Positions 1 to 9,134 of a stretch of DNA of 64,000 nt are shown in pieces. The DNA lies in the NCBI RefSeq assembly GCF_000382205.1, contig NZ_KB907788.1:744001-808000 (forward strand), written 5' to 3'. The position numbers and the translations under genes are program-made. Every line of letters begins with the position of its first letter. The stretch's first letter is position 1. This DNA comes from Dyadobacter beijingensis DSM 21582. GTDB lineage: Bacteria; Bacteroidota; Bacteroidia; Cytophagales; Spirosomataceae. The notes under the pieces are model-generated. The model had not been told where the DNA came from and did not search any database. It was given only the letters and a program-made list of their open reading frames with translations.

Positions 1-2
1 TT

Positions 3-632
3 ATGAATATACTCATTATCGAGGATGAACCGCTTACCGTGCTGGGATTGAAACAAAAAATAAAGGATATCAATCCGGTCACGACCATAGACACCGCGGC
101 GTCCGTCGACACAGCCTATGAACTTGCAACCCGCCACAGCTATGAATTGGTGATCATGGATATCGATATCAAAGGCAAGGCCGGCGCAGGCGTGGTGGAG
201 CGGATGAAGTCGCTTCACCCGGGTACCGCCATCCTCGTCATTACCGACCTCGATGAACGTACCTATGGCCTGCCGTATATGAAAGCGGGGGCGGACGGCT
301 TCCTGTCCAAGCTCGCTTCCTCGGCGCAGTTCGACGAGGCGATCAGGGCCATGATGGTGATGGGCAAATATGCGAGCGTGGCATTACAGCAGCAGATTAT
401 CCAGGAAAACCAGGTGAACAGGTCGGTACGGTACGTAAACCCGCTGATGAGCATTTCAGAGCGGGAACGGCAGGTGATGAACCATCTCATCGCAGGCAAA
501 TCTACCGGCGAGATCGCAGCGATCCTGAATATCAATAAAACCACCGTTGGCACGCACAAAATGCGGATTTTGAAAAAAATGCAGGTCAATAGCCTGATCA
601 AACTGATCGAAAAGGTGACCATGCTGAGCTGA
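3..632 (+). CDS. NarL/LuxR-family response regulator
   Basis: Cytoplasmic two-component response regulator of 209 aa. The receiver domain covers about residues 1-120, with the acidic pair E7/D8, probable phosphoacceptor D53 in IMDIDI, T81 and the conserved K103 in FLSK. A LuxR/GerE helix-turn-helix follows at about 150-209 (ISERERQVM, then the recognition helix around KTTVGTHKMRIL). No kinase lies beside it. It is followed by a same-size relative 59 bp downstream, so its partner kinase is elsewhere or is the single-TM kinase at 9779. The ATG begins at the third base of the window, so its promoter is not visible. The family assignment is firm; the target genes are unknown. Confidence 0.93.
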   Translation: MNILIIEDEPLTVLGLKQKIKDINPVTTIDTAASVDTAYELATRHSYELVIMDIDIKGKAGAGVVERMKSLHPGTAILVITDLDERTYGLPYMKAGADGFLSKLASSAQFDEAIRAMMVMGKYASVALQQQIIQENQVNRSVRYVNPLMSISERERQVMNHLIAGKSTGEIAAILNINKTTVGTHKMRILKKMQVNSLIKLIEKVTMLS

Positions 633-691
633 CCCGCGCTGAATTGATTATATGAAATATTAAAACCCTGTCTGTATCGGTTAACACTTCT

Positions 692-1324
692 ATGAAATTC
701 TTATGTATTGAAGATCACCCACTTATCCTGCTGGGGCTGAAATTGGTCTTTGCCGAATTCTATCCATGCGCAACGATCGGGGCGGCAGAGACTTTTCAAG
801 GGGCACTGGCCCTGCTGGAACAGGAACGGTTTGACCTCGCATTGCTCGATATCGATATTCCCGGGGGGGAAAATGTGCGGATGATGAAGCTCATGCGCGA
901 AAAACAGCCCGGCCTCCCGATTTTGATCCATTCCGCATTCGACGAGAAGGTGTATGCATTGCCTTATCTGCAAGCCGGTGCCGATGGGTTCATTTCCAAA
1001 CAGGCGTCGCAGGAGGAGTTTAAAACGGCCATACAGGCCATTCTCGATCACGGCCGCTACGTGAGCTACGAAGTACAGCAGATTTTCCTGTCCAGTTTCG
1101 CCGACATTCACGGCCGTACCACCGGCGGCAACCCCATCGTTTCGCTGTCGCCCCGCGAGCGGCGCGTGATGCAGCTCATGACGGAAGGTAAATGGACGAA
1201 GGAGATCGCCGCCATTATGAACCTGAAAGAGAACACCATCAGTACTTACAAACGGCGCATTTACGACAAAATGGACGTAAAAGATCCGGTCGAATTGTCA
1301 AAAAAAATAGCGCTGTTCAGGTGA
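692..1324 (+). CDS. NarL/LuxR-family response regulator
   Basis: Second response regulator, 210 aa, with the same architecture as the gene just upstream. The receiver has the E7/D8 acidic pair, probable phosphoacceptor D53 in LLDIDIPGG and a conserved lysine in FISK. A C-terminal LuxR helix-turn-helix starts at LSPRERRVMQL and includes ENTISTYKRRI. The two proteins look like tandem paralogues that have diverged in the receiver output face. The start ATG is followed directly by the canonical KFLCIEDHP strand, so no N-terminal extension is needed. The gene runs convergently toward a LolA-like gene, with a GC-rich inverted and tandem repeat tract between them that may act in termination. Signal and target are unknown. 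Confidence 0.92.
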   Translation: MKFLCIEDHPLILLGLKLVFAEFYPCATIGAAETFQGALALLEQERFDLALLDIDIPGGENVRMMKLMREKQPGLPILIHSAFDEKVYALPYLQAGADGFISKQASQEEFKTAIQAILDHGRYVSYEVQQIFLSSFADIHGRTTGGNPIVSLSPRERRVMQLMTEGKWTKEIAAIMNLKENTISTYKRRIYDKMDVKDPVELSKKIALFR

Positions 1325-1357
1325 ACGGCGCTATCGGGTATGGTGTCGGTTTTGCTT

Positions 1358-1500
1358 TGTGACGGCTGACCGCGGATGGCTGACGACCGACCGCCGATCA
1401 TCGGGCACGTAGGATGCCGTCAGCGGTCGGCCGTCAGCGGTCGTCGGTCGGCAGTCAGAGGTCGTCGGTCGGCAGTCAGAGGTCGGCCGTCGGCCGTCAA
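1358..1500. repeat. GC-rich SAVRG-type intergenic repeat tract
   Basis: This tract lies between two convergent genes. Its left part (about 1358-1398) carries GACGGCTGACCGC-type words. The right part carries their reverse complements (GCCGTCAGCGGTCGG), giving a long imperfect stem-loop. Within the right part a 21-bp unit beginning GTCGTCGGTCGG is present twice in tandem at 1440-1460 and 1461-1481. Read on the plus strand it gives SAVRG/RRSAV peptides, but no start or coding context supports a gene. The same word family recurs near 63 kb. A role in terminating both convergent transcripts is an inference. Confidence 0.75.
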
Positions 1501-1504
1501 CCCG

Positions 1505-2221
1505 CTATTTCGCCGGCTTCTTGAATATCGCCGGGTCGACAGGTGTGTTTACGGATATCTTGTTGGTAATGAACGACATCGTTCCCATTTGCGCGTTGCT
1601 GATCTCCATCGTGTTCGGGAATTTTACACCGTTCACTTCCTTGTAATCCGACAGTTCGATCTCGCCATCCTGGCCGTTCATGGATACTTTTACTTTTGAA
1701 ACAAGGTAAGTAGCCGCGTCCACATATTCGTCGATCACCTGCCCGTCCTTGGTGGTGAGTTTCAGGTGATAAACGTCCTTTTTATCGACCGTTTCTTTCC
1801 CTACCAGTTCCACCTTGTTTTCTTTCTCCTTGTAACCAACCAGGCCGCCGAACGGGTCGAGCGAGCTCAGTTGCTGCTTCAATTGGTCGGCCGGCATGTC
1901 CTCGGGTTCGCCGGTGCCGCCCATCATGGTCGGCCGGATCATCCAGCCTTTGCCTTCATCCACTACCTGAACCATGGTGTTACCCATTACGGTAGACTCG
2001 TTGCGGACGGACTTACCTACGACCAGCGTCGTCTTGTTAGGTATTTCCATGCCCTGCACCGCCAGCGAACGGTCGGTAACGACGGTATTCACCGCCTTGA
2101 TTTTGTCGAGCCCGCCGAGGGCTGCGACGTGTTTATCTACGATCTCATCCACAGTCTGCGCGTAAGAGGCGGCGGAAACGAGTGCCGCGGCCATTGTCCA
2201 GATTAGTTTGTTTGTTTTCAT
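1505..2221 (-). CDS. LolA-like outer-membrane lipoprotein-sorting family protein
   Basis: 238 aa with an N-terminal signal peptide (KLIWTMAAALVSAASYA, then Q22), so it is periplasmic or envelope-located. The mature part begins TVDEIVDKHVAALGGLDKIK, typical of Bacteroidota proteins of the LolA/LolB-like beta-barrel superfamily. It continues as alternating short strands (VELVGKETVDKKDVYHLKL, VDAATYLVSKVKV, YKEVNGVKFPNTMEI), as expected for a half-barrel lipid-binding fold. These proteins are often annotated as outer membrane lipoprotein-sorting proteins, but a true LolA role is not shown. It sits downstream of the TonB-dependent barrel gene on the same strand, 59 bp from its stop. The two may be cotranscribed. 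Confidence 0.75.
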   Translation of the reverse strand: MKTNKLIWTMAAALVSAASYAQTVDEIVDKHVAALGGLDKIKAVNTVVTDRSLAVQGMEIPNKTTLVVGKSVRNESTVMGNTMVQVVDEGKGWMIRPTMMGGTGEPEDMPADQLKQQLSSLDPFGGLVGYKEKENKVELVGKETVDKKDVYHLKLTTKDGQVIDEYVDAATYLVSKVKVSMNGQDGEIELSDYKEVNGVKFPNTMEISNAQMGTMSFITNKISVNTPVDPAIFKKPAK

Positions 2222-2279
2222 ACCGAAGTTGTATTTGAGTTAAAAAGGCTGTGTAAATTCTCCGAAATGTGTGCTGCGC

Positions 2280-4835
2280 TTACCGGGGGGTATTTCCGCC
2301 GCCCTGTCCGCCGCCGCCCTGCTGCTGTCCGCCGTCGCTCTTCACGTCGTCGTTGTTGACAGACTTGGCTTTACGCTTCGGCTGCTCCATCGTCATTTTA
2401 CCGATTTTGTAGGTAAATGTCAGGCGGAAGCCGCGGTTGTAAAGATATACATCATTTACCTGGTTGAATTGCAGGGAGGTCAGCTCGGTGTGCATTTTAA
2501 ATCTTTTGCTCAGGAAGTTCTCCGCTGCGAGGCCGAGGCTGGCCTTTTTGTTGGCAAATTCTTTTTTCACGCCAATGGTATAAAACCCGAATCCTCCCTG
2601 TTTACCCTGCAACTGGATCTGCTGCCCCTGCATGAAGCCGAATGCCTGCGCGCCCCAGCCGTTTCCGAATGTCGCCTGAGAGAACAAACCGCCGCTGATA
2701 TTCACCCCGTCGTTGTCGATTTCCTGCGAAAGGCCGTTCTGGCCGAGCGTCTGGCCGGTAAGCTTGGTGTAAAATACGTTGGCAAAAATCCCGAAATTGA
2801 TCTTCGACGTTGCGGCGATGTTGGCAAAAAGGTTGGCGCCATATGCGTGCTGTTTGCCGATGTTCTCATACGTGGTCACGATTGCGCCCGCGAGGGTGTC
2901 CGAAGGCTGGCGTACCTGTGTGATGGCATTATTGGTCGACCGGCCGAAGAATGTCGCATTCACGTAGGTCTTCTTAATGTTCTTGCTCAATCCCAGCTCA
3001 TAGTTGTTGGTCAATTCAGGTCTCAGTTCCGGGTTACCGATCGTAATGTTCTGCGGGTTAGCCGAGTTGAAGTTCGGGTTCAGCTGCTGCAAGCCCGGGC
3101 GCTGAATACGTCGGTTATAGCCCAGTTTCACCGTCGTTCCCTTGAATGTCTTCGAAGCATTGATGCTCGGCACCAGGACGCCGTAGTTACCCACGCCGAC
3201 AACGCCTTCGTTCGTGCTCGCATCGATGAATGTATGCTCGTACCGCAAGCCGGCCTTCAAAGTATACCGCTTTTTGGTGGTATAAGTATAGGAAGAGTAC
3301 GCGGCGGCGATGTTTTGATGGTAGGTCAAATCGCCGGCCGGCTGATCGGTCTCGGGGCGGAAGTCGCCGGTCGGTTCTGCGATGAGGAAGCTGTATTTAC
3401 TCGTCACTTCCCGGAAGATACCTTTACCACCGAATTCAAGCATCTGGTTCTTTTTAATAGGCGTCTGGTAATCCGACTGGAATGTGAATTCCTGGTTAAT
3501 GCTCTTGTTAAGGTTACGCTGGCGGGATGTCAGCGAACCTCCCGAGAGAATATCCGCGTCGAAATCGTTGGTCAGGTCGTTGCGGCTGTACAAGGTCGAA
3601 ATGCTCCATTCCTGCTGCGGTTTGAATGTATGCAGGTAATCGACGTTCACATCCACGGTTCCCGAGAGGTTGTCGGCCGCTACGTTACGGGCGGAAAGCG
3701 CATCCGGCGAGCCGGTTTTCATCAGGCGCGTCACGAGGTCCTGCTGGTTGGAGAAATTGCGCACGCCGTATTTCACGCCGGCCGTGAGGCTTTGGTTTTT
3801 GGCAATGTCGTAGTCGAAGCCGAGGTTGTAGTTCCCGAAAAGCCCGTGGCTCGAACCGTCGCCCGTCTGGCGGGTAGTCGTGCGAAGGCCCTCCACGGTA
3901 CTGGTTTGTTCCAATGTCGTTTTGGTAACCGTATTGTACATCCCGCGTCCGAAACCGCCGATGGTAAAGCCAGCCTTGCCCTTGCGGTAGCCGCCGTTCA
4001 ATGCGAGCATAGAGCCCCGGTTGCCCACGCCTGCGTCGATATTCAGGTTCAGCCCCTGAAGGGAATTCTTTTTGGTAATGATGTTGATGATACCACCGGA
4101 GCCTTCCGCATCGTATTTCGCTGAAGGGCTTGTAATCACCTCCACCGATTTGATCTGATCCGCCGGGATCTGCTTCAAGGCATCGGCCACGCTGTTAGCG
4201 ATGATGGTACTCGGCTTGTTATTAATGAGTACGCGGATATTCTGGCTGCCGCGAAGCGATACGTTACCATCGAGGTCGACGGTCAGGAGCGGTACTTTGC
4301 GGAGAATGTCGGTTGCGTCGCCGCCTTTGGCCGTAATGTCCTTTTCGGCATTGTACACGAGGCGGTCTACTTTTTCTTCAATCAGGGCCGCCTGGCCGGT
4401 CACGGTTACTTCGTTAAGCGTTTTGGTGTTGGAGCCGAGCACAATGTTGCCCAGATCGACTTCCTGGCCCTTGGCGAGCTTGATGTTGTCGATCGTCTTG
4501 TTGGCATAGCCAATGAACGAAACGAGCACCTTATAGTCGCCTGCTACGAGTTTGCTGAGGGCAAATTTGCCTTTTTCATCGGCCACGGTGCCGTCCACAG
4601 CCTGGTTGCTGGTTTTGTTGTAAAGGGCAATGCTGACGAATTCGATCGGTTTGGATGAAGCTGAATCCACAATGGAGCCGGTAATCTTGGCCGAACCCTT
4701 CGGGCTTTGGTCGCCGGCTGTTCCCGGCAGGGCTTTGGGCTGGCTGCTTCCTGCGGCCGGAAACTGTGCGAATGCCGGTGATAGGAGTGAAGTGGCCAGG
4801 ATGGAAACAATGAGGAGAAATTTGGTCATTTTCAT
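2280..4835 (-). CDS. TonB-dependent receptor, outer-membrane beta-barrel family
   Basis: 851 aa from the ATG at 4835, chosen because it gives a proper signal peptide (KFLLIVSILATSLLSPAFAQ). The open frame extends to 5039 but the added residues are not signal-like. After the signal comes a carboxypeptidase-regulatory-like domain (about 50-135, KITGSIVDSASSKPIEF). A plug domain follows (KVDRLVYNAEKD, IPADQIKSVEVITSPSAKYD, EGSGGIINIITKK), then a long barrel ending FRLTFTYKIG. It belongs to the single-gene OMP_b-brl_3-like receptors rather than SusC, because no SusD follows. The C-terminus after the last strand is odd: a basic stretch, then a Gly/Gln-rich tail (GGQQQGGGGQGGG). Substrate unknown. 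It is divergent from the propeller kinase gene, which may regulate it. Confidence 0.88.
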   Translation of the reverse strand: MKMTKFLLIVSILATSLLSPAFAQFPAAGSSQPKALPGTAGDQSPKGSAKITGSIVDSASSKPIEFVSIALYNKTSNQAVDGTVADEKGKFALSKLVAGDYKVLVSFIGYANKTIDNIKLAKGQEVDLGNIVLGSNTKTLNEVTVTGQAALIEEKVDRLVYNAEKDITAKGGDATDILRKVPLLTVDLDGNVSLRGSQNIRVLINNKPSTIIANSVADALKQIPADQIKSVEVITSPSAKYDAEGSGGIINIITKKNSLQGLNLNIDAGVGNRGSMLALNGGYRKGKAGFTIGGFGRGMYNTVTKTTLEQTSTVEGLRTTTRQTGDGSSHGLFGNYNLGFDYDIAKNQSLTAGVKYGVRNFSNQQDLVTRLMKTGSPDALSARNVAADNLSGTVDVNVDYLHTFKPQQEWSISTLYSRNDLTNDFDADILSGGSLTSRQRNLNKSINQEFTFQSDYQTPIKKNQMLEFGGKGIFREVTSKYSFLIAEPTGDFRPETDQPAGDLTYHQNIAAAYSSYTYTTKKRYTLKAGLRYEHTFIDASTNEGVVGVGNYGVLVPSINASKTFKGTTVKLGYNRRIQRPGLQQLNPNFNSANPQNITIGNPELRPELTNNYELGLSKNIKKTYVNATFFGRSTNNAITQVRQPSDTLAGAIVTTYENIGKQHAYGANLFANIAATSKINFGIFANVFYTKLTGQTLGQNGLSQEIDNDGVNISGGLFSQATFGNGWGAQAFGFMQGQQIQLQGKQGGFGFYTIGVKKEFANKKASLGLAAENFLSKRFKMHTELTSLQFNQVNDVYLYNRGFRLTFTYKIGKMTMEQPKRKAKSVNNDDVKSDGGQQQGGGGQGGGNTPR

Positions 4836-5111
4836 GGTTTGGTAATTGGTATCACAAAAATGCCCCCGCCCGCGCTCGCCTGAAAGGAAAATATGACAAA
4901 GGCCGGAATATGTGGGATGGACGAGGAGTTCGGCACGATGGACGCTTTCCGCCGCTTCCGCTCCACGCCAGGCACAATCGGCGGGCCGTTTTCCTCCGAT
5001 CACTAAGAAAAACGACAACTTACTGAACGGTTTGATCAACCATTATTTAAATTGTAAAACTTGCATGCTTTCGATTTGAACCTCTTTCCCCTTCCAAAAC
5101 CGGTGGATTCA

Positions 5112-8093
5112 GTGAAATGCCTGTACGTTGGTCTGATCATGCTCCTGGCGGTATGCAGCGGTTGCCTCGCGCAGCTGCCGGACTTCAATGTGCAGCTGCT
5201 CAACGATAAAAACGGCGTGCAAACGGCCAACGCATCCCGCATTATCCGCGACCGTCACGGCTTCCTGTGGGTACTTTCGCCCAGGCATATCCAGCGCTTC
5301 GACGGCCAGAATGTCCGACGCATTGAAACGGAAGGCGAAAACCTGCTCGATATTGCCGCCGACACCGCGGGCGCCGTCTGGGCCACGTCCGACAGCGGTA
5401 TCCGGAAATACCGGATCGGCGACCGGTCGCTGAAAAACGTAGCGGTAGCCGGCCCGCCGATAGCCCCGCTGAACAAGTTCGGCAAATTGCAGGTCACGGC
5501 CGACAACCGCATCTGGGCCAATGCAGGCCGCGGGCTCTACCTGTACGATCCCCGGACCGACACGTTCCGCTACCACGCATTGCCGGGCCTGGACGGGCAT
5601 TATTTCTATCGCCGCATTTTCAGCCAGCACGGCAACGGACTGTTCCTGGCCGACGTGCGCACGCTGTACCGCTACGACATGCGTACCCGCCGTGTGCGCC
5701 ATGTCGCATTCACGGACGTGCGGGCGCTGGTACCCGTGAGCGAGGACGTCGCATGGGTCAGCAATAATCTCTTGCAGGCATTTGAAGTCAATTTTGCCAC
5801 CGGGCTTGTGACGCCGCTGAAACAAAGCCCGACGCAACCGGCCGGTTTGCCGCTGGCAGAGCTGATCAGCATTACAGCGCTGAATGCGGCGCAGCGTCTC
5901 GTGAATACGACCAAAGGTTGCTACCTGCATCATATTCTTACCGATACATTTACACGCGCGGTTCTGTTCGAATCGGGTAAGCTGCTGCCTAATGATGAAA
6001 ACTATGCCGATTTTCAGGACCAGGACGGCACGCAATGGATACTTTCGCAGGAAGGCATCCTGTTTTTCCGGCCGCAGGCGCACACCATCGGCTGGCTGAA
6101 TAGCTTTCCCGGGGCCGATCTGAGCAACAATGTACGCGCCGTGGCGGAAGATGGCCGGGGCAATATCTGGCTCGGTACCACGCGCGGCGTGGCGATGCTG
6201 GACATCCGCAGCGGTCGGGTAACGCCCGTGGGGCAGGCGCATTACGGGGAAGTGCGGGGCCTGTTTTTCGATGGAAAAAATATGCTGCTCGCTGCAAACG
6301 GCTCATTGCCGAAAGTGCTGGACCCGGCGCAGCGAAGCTTTAAGGAGTTGAAATACGAACCCGGCGTGAGCGGGGAGGCGTTGCGCGAAAAACTGCTCAC
6401 GGAGACATTTACTACGATTAAAAGCCTGCCATCCGGAAATTGCCTCCTTGTGGGCGAACTGGGCTGCTATGAAGTGCAACGCGGCACGTACCGGATCACC
6501 GAAATACCTGTGCGGGGCGTCGAGAAGCTCATCCAGAAAATAGCGCGCGATTCGAAAGGCAATTACTGGCTCGGCACTTACCAGGGGCTGGTGGTGACGA
6601 ATGCGGCTTTCCAAAATGCCGTCGCCGATACGGATTTCGCGCCGGGCAAGCTGGTAAGCGCCATTTTGCTCCAAAACGACTCGACGGCCTGGTGCGGATC
6701 GGTGGGCATGTACGAGGTGGTCAAAAGAGGGAATGCATTTCAAAAACGGAAGATTTTCCCCGAGCTGGCTAACCAGCGCATTGCTATCCTGCACCGGGAC
6801 AAGGCCGGCCGGACATGGATCGGTGCGGACGATGGTTTGTACCTGCTCAACCGAAATACCGGCAAGCTGCAGTGGTTTGATTTTAGGGATAATATTCAGA
6901 ATAAACCATTTAATATCAATGGCTTGCTGGAAGCTTCGGACGGACGGATATACATCGGCGGGCTCAACGGGCTCAATTATTTTGACCCTAACCTGTTGAA
7001 ATACCGCGAGGAAAAGCTGAATGTCATCATTGCCGCCGTGCGGGCCAATGCGGACGATTCGCTGCTTACCGGGCACCACGGCCCGCTTACCCTCGACTGG
7101 ACGCAGAATTCCGTGGAAATACAATACCTGACGCCCTATTTCCGCAACCCGGAAAAACTGATGTACCGTTACCGGCTCTCCGGGCTGGACGATAACTGGG
7201 TGGATAATGCCCGCAACAGCCGGGTACGGTTTACGTCGCTGCCGCCGGGAGATTACGTTTTTTCCGTGGCGGCGAGCCTCGACGGCCTTACCTGGTCGGA
7301 AACGGCCACGCCATTGTCGTTTGTGATCCTGCGGCCGTGGTGGAAAAACGGGTGGTTTATCGGTGCGATGGCCTTGTTCGTATGTGCGGTGGGTTATGGC
7401 CTTTTCCGGACGCGCGTGGCGGCTATCAGGCGGCAGACGGCCTTGCGCGAACATATGGCGGAGCTCGAAATGCGGGCATTGCGTGCGCAGATGAACCCGC
7501 ATTTTATCTTCAACTGCCTCAATTCGATCAACCGCTACATTGTTAAGAGCGACAACGCGACGGCATCGCTGTATCTCACGCGCTTTGCCAAGCTGATCCG
7601 CCTGATCCTCGATAATTCGAATGCAAAAAAAGTGTTGCTCTCCAACGAGCTCGAAGCATTGAAACTCTACATTGAAATGGAGCGCATCCGTTTCGACAAC
7701 AAGTTTGACTACCATATCCTGATCGACGAAGACGTGCATACCGATTCGATCGAAGTGCCTTCGCTGATTATCCAGCCTTATGTGGAGAATGCGATCTGGC
7801 ATGGTTTGCTGCATAAGGAAAGCAATGGCAGCCTTTGGGTAAAGCTGCGGATGCTCGACGACAACACGCTCGAATGCATCGTGGAAGACAATGGCGTGGG
7901 CCGCGAAAAGGCCGGGGAGTTCCGCAGCAAGTCGGCAACGGGCAAGAAATCCCTGGGCATGAAGCTCACCGAAGACCGCATTGCCGTGCTCAACCAATAT
8001 GCGCAGACGAATGCGAGCGTGGAGATACTGGACCTGCAAGACGACGACCGAGTGGCCTCGGGCACGCGCGTGGTGGTGATTATCCCGGTCTAG
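5112..8093 (+). CDS. Beta-propeller/Y_Y_Y sensor histidine kinase of the LytS/YehU type
   Basis: Membrane sensor kinase of about 993 aa. The N-terminal periplasmic part has repeated propeller strands (IIRDRHGFLWVLS, VAEDGRGNIWLGTTRGV, IARDSKGNYWLGTYQGL, HRDKAGRTWIGADDGLYLL). A Y_Y_Y domain follows (about LTLDWTQNSVEIQYL to PPGDYVFSVAAS), then one TM helix (WFIGAMALFVCAVGYGLF). The cytoplasmic kinase is of the HPK7/LytS type: MNPHFIFNCLNSINRYI holds the phospho-accepting His, with ENAIWHGLL and EDNGVGREKA as ATP-binding boxes. No ATG is available at the start. The GTG at 5112 gives a clean signal peptide (KCLYVGLIMLLAVCSG), while a TTG at 5061 is the longest option. It is 35 bp upstream of its LytTR partner. 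Unlike SusC-linked hybrid sensors it carries no fused regulator. Confidence 0.9.
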   Translation: MKCLYVGLIMLLAVCSGCLAQLPDFNVQLLNDKNGVQTANASRIIRDRHGFLWVLSPRHIQRFDGQNVRRIETEGENLLDIAADTAGAVWATSDSGIRKYRIGDRSLKNVAVAGPPIAPLNKFGKLQVTADNRIWANAGRGLYLYDPRTDTFRYHALPGLDGHYFYRRIFSQHGNGLFLADVRTLYRYDMRTRRVRHVAFTDVRALVPVSEDVAWVSNNLLQAFEVNFATGLVTPLKQSPTQPAGLPLAELISITALNAAQRLVNTTKGCYLHHILTDTFTRAVLFESGKLLPNDENYADFQDQDGTQWILSQEGILFFRPQAHTIGWLNSFPGADLSNNVRAVAEDGRGNIWLGTTRGVAMLDIRSGRVTPVGQAHYGEVRGLFFDGKNMLLAANGSLPKVLDPAQRSFKELKYEPGVSGEALREKLLTETFTTIKSLPSGNCLLVGELGCYEVQRGTYRITEIPVRGVEKLIQKIARDSKGNYWLGTYQGLVVTNAAFQNAVADTDFAPGKLVSAILLQNDSTAWCGSVGMYEVVKRGNAFQKRKIFPELANQRIAILHRDKAGRTWIGADDGLYLLNRNTGKLQWFDFRDNIQNKPFNINGLLEASDGRIYIGGLNGLNYFDPNLLKYREEKLNVIIAAVRANADDSLLTGHHGPLTLDWTQNSVEIQYLTPYFRNPEKLMYRYRLSGLDDNWVDNARNSRVRFTSLPPGDYVFSVAASLDGLTWSETATPLSFVILRPWWKNGWFIGAMALFVCAVGYGLFRTRVAAIRRQTALREHMAELEMRALRAQMNPHFIFNCLNSINRYIVKSDNATASLYLTRFAKLIRLILDNSNAKKVLLSNELEALKLYIEMERIRFDNKFDYHILIDEDVHTDSIEVPSLIIQPYVENAIWHGLLHKESNGSLWVKLRMLDDNTLECIVEDNGVGREKAGEFRSKSATGKKSLGMKLTEDRIAVLNQYAQTNASVEILDLQDDDRVASGTRVVVIIPV

Positions 8094-8128
8094 GGATTAG
8101 ATTAAAGAACTAAAAATCAAGCAATGAT

Positions 8129-8875
8129 ATGATCAAGTGTGTAATCATCGATGACGAGAACAATTGTCTCGAAATGCTGGAATGGCTGTTGAAAACCTAC
8201 GCGCCGTCGGTAACGATCGCCGCGATGTGCAATTCGGCGGAAAAGGGCATTGAGGCGATCCGCGAGCACCGGCCCGACGTCGTGTTCCTGGACATTGAAA
8301 TGCCCCGGATGAACGGCTTCGATATGCTGGAAAAATTTGATAAGCTGCATTTCGACGTCGTGTTTACAACAGCCTACGACAAATTTGCTATTAAAGCATT
8401 CAAATACAGCGCGTTGAACTACCTTTTGAAGCCGATCGATCCCGACGACCTCGTGGAAACCATCCGGCGGATCGATGAGAAACGTAACATTCCCTCGCGC
8501 GAGCAGATCGAACTGCTGTTCCAGAGCGTGCGGCAGGTAAAAAACACGCCGCCCCGCATTGCCCTCACGACAGGCGACGGGATGATTTTCGTACCGACCC
8601 AGGAAATACTTTACTGCGAAGCAGAGAGCAACTACACGAGCGTCATGCTCGCGAATGGCAAGAAAGTGGTGGTTTCGAAGGTGTTGAAGGACATCGACGA
8701 GGCGTTGAGCGGACCGGATTTCTACCGGGTACACAATTCGTACCTCATTAACCTGAACCGCATCAAGAAATTTGTACGCGGCGAAGGTGGCTACGTGGTG
8801 ATGGACAACGATGTGGCAATCAGTATTTCCCGTTCAAGGCGGCAGGAATTCATGGAAATGTTTGCGCGGTTCTGA
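8129..8875 (+). CDS. LytTR-family response regulator
   Basis: 248-aa cytoplasmic regulator, almost certainly the partner of the propeller kinase just upstream. The receiver domain has acidic D8/D9, probable phosphoacceptor D55 in FLDIEMPRMNGFD, and K101 in YLLKPIDPDDL. A LytTR DNA-binding domain occupies about residues 140-248 (MIFVPTQEILYCEAESNYTS, FYRVHNSYLINLNRIKKF). The LytS-type kinase plus LytTR regulator pair is a standard Bacteroidota arrangement. The target is unknown; the divergent TonB-dependent receptor at 2280-4835 is the obvious nearby candidate. A strong hairpin terminator follows at 8956. Confidence 0.94.
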   Translation: MIKCVIIDDENNCLEMLEWLLKTYAPSVTIAAMCNSAEKGIEAIREHRPDVVFLDIEMPRMNGFDMLEKFDKLHFDVVFTTAYDKFAIKAFKYSALNYLLKPIDPDDLVETIRRIDEKRNIPSREQIELLFQSVRQVKNTPPRIALTTGDGMIFVPTQEILYCEAESNYTSVMLANGKKVVVSKVLKDIDEALSGPDFYRVHNSYLINLNRIKKFVRGEGGYVVMDNDVAISISRSRRQEFMEMFARF

Positions 8876-8955
8876 CCGGTTAATCAGTTCGAATTTATTT
8901 AACGGTTTTGATTATTCAATTAGTAATCAACTACTTATAGTGTGATTCTGCTCTC

Positions 8956-8984
8956 AAATGCCTTGCGTTTTGCAAGGCATTTTT
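8956..8984 (+). terminator. Rho-independent terminator after the LytTR gene
   Basis: A perfect 11-bp stem, AAATGCCTTGC at 8956-8966 and its complement at 8972-8982, closes a 5-nt GTTTT loop. It runs into a T-rich tail at 8980-8984. It ends the kinase/regulator transcript about 80 bp after the LytTR stop codon. Confidence 0.85.
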
Positions 8985-9134
8985 GGTTTCTGTCGATTGG
9001 CTCAATAAAAACGTCGGCTACTCAACGGCCCGAAAATGCGGCGCGGGCCAAATATAATTTTGTCATGTCAGGAGAGAAAAACACCTGGCGGCTCAAAACG
9101 AAACCATTTACAACCAGTTAACTTTTTATTAGCC

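Noticed and set aside
1376..1699. 107-codon plus-strand frame with SAVRG repeats
   Set aside because: It is made by the GC-rich repeat tract and then runs antisense into the LolA-like gene.
2271..4124. 617-codon plus-strand frame opposite the TonB-dependent receptor
   Set aside because: Wholly antisense to a clear receptor gene. Long shadow frames are expected in GC-rich coding DNA and it has no recognisable domain.
6303..8039. 578-codon minus-strand frame opposite the propeller kinase
   Set aside because: Antisense shadow of an obvious kinase gene; the composition is unlike a real protein.
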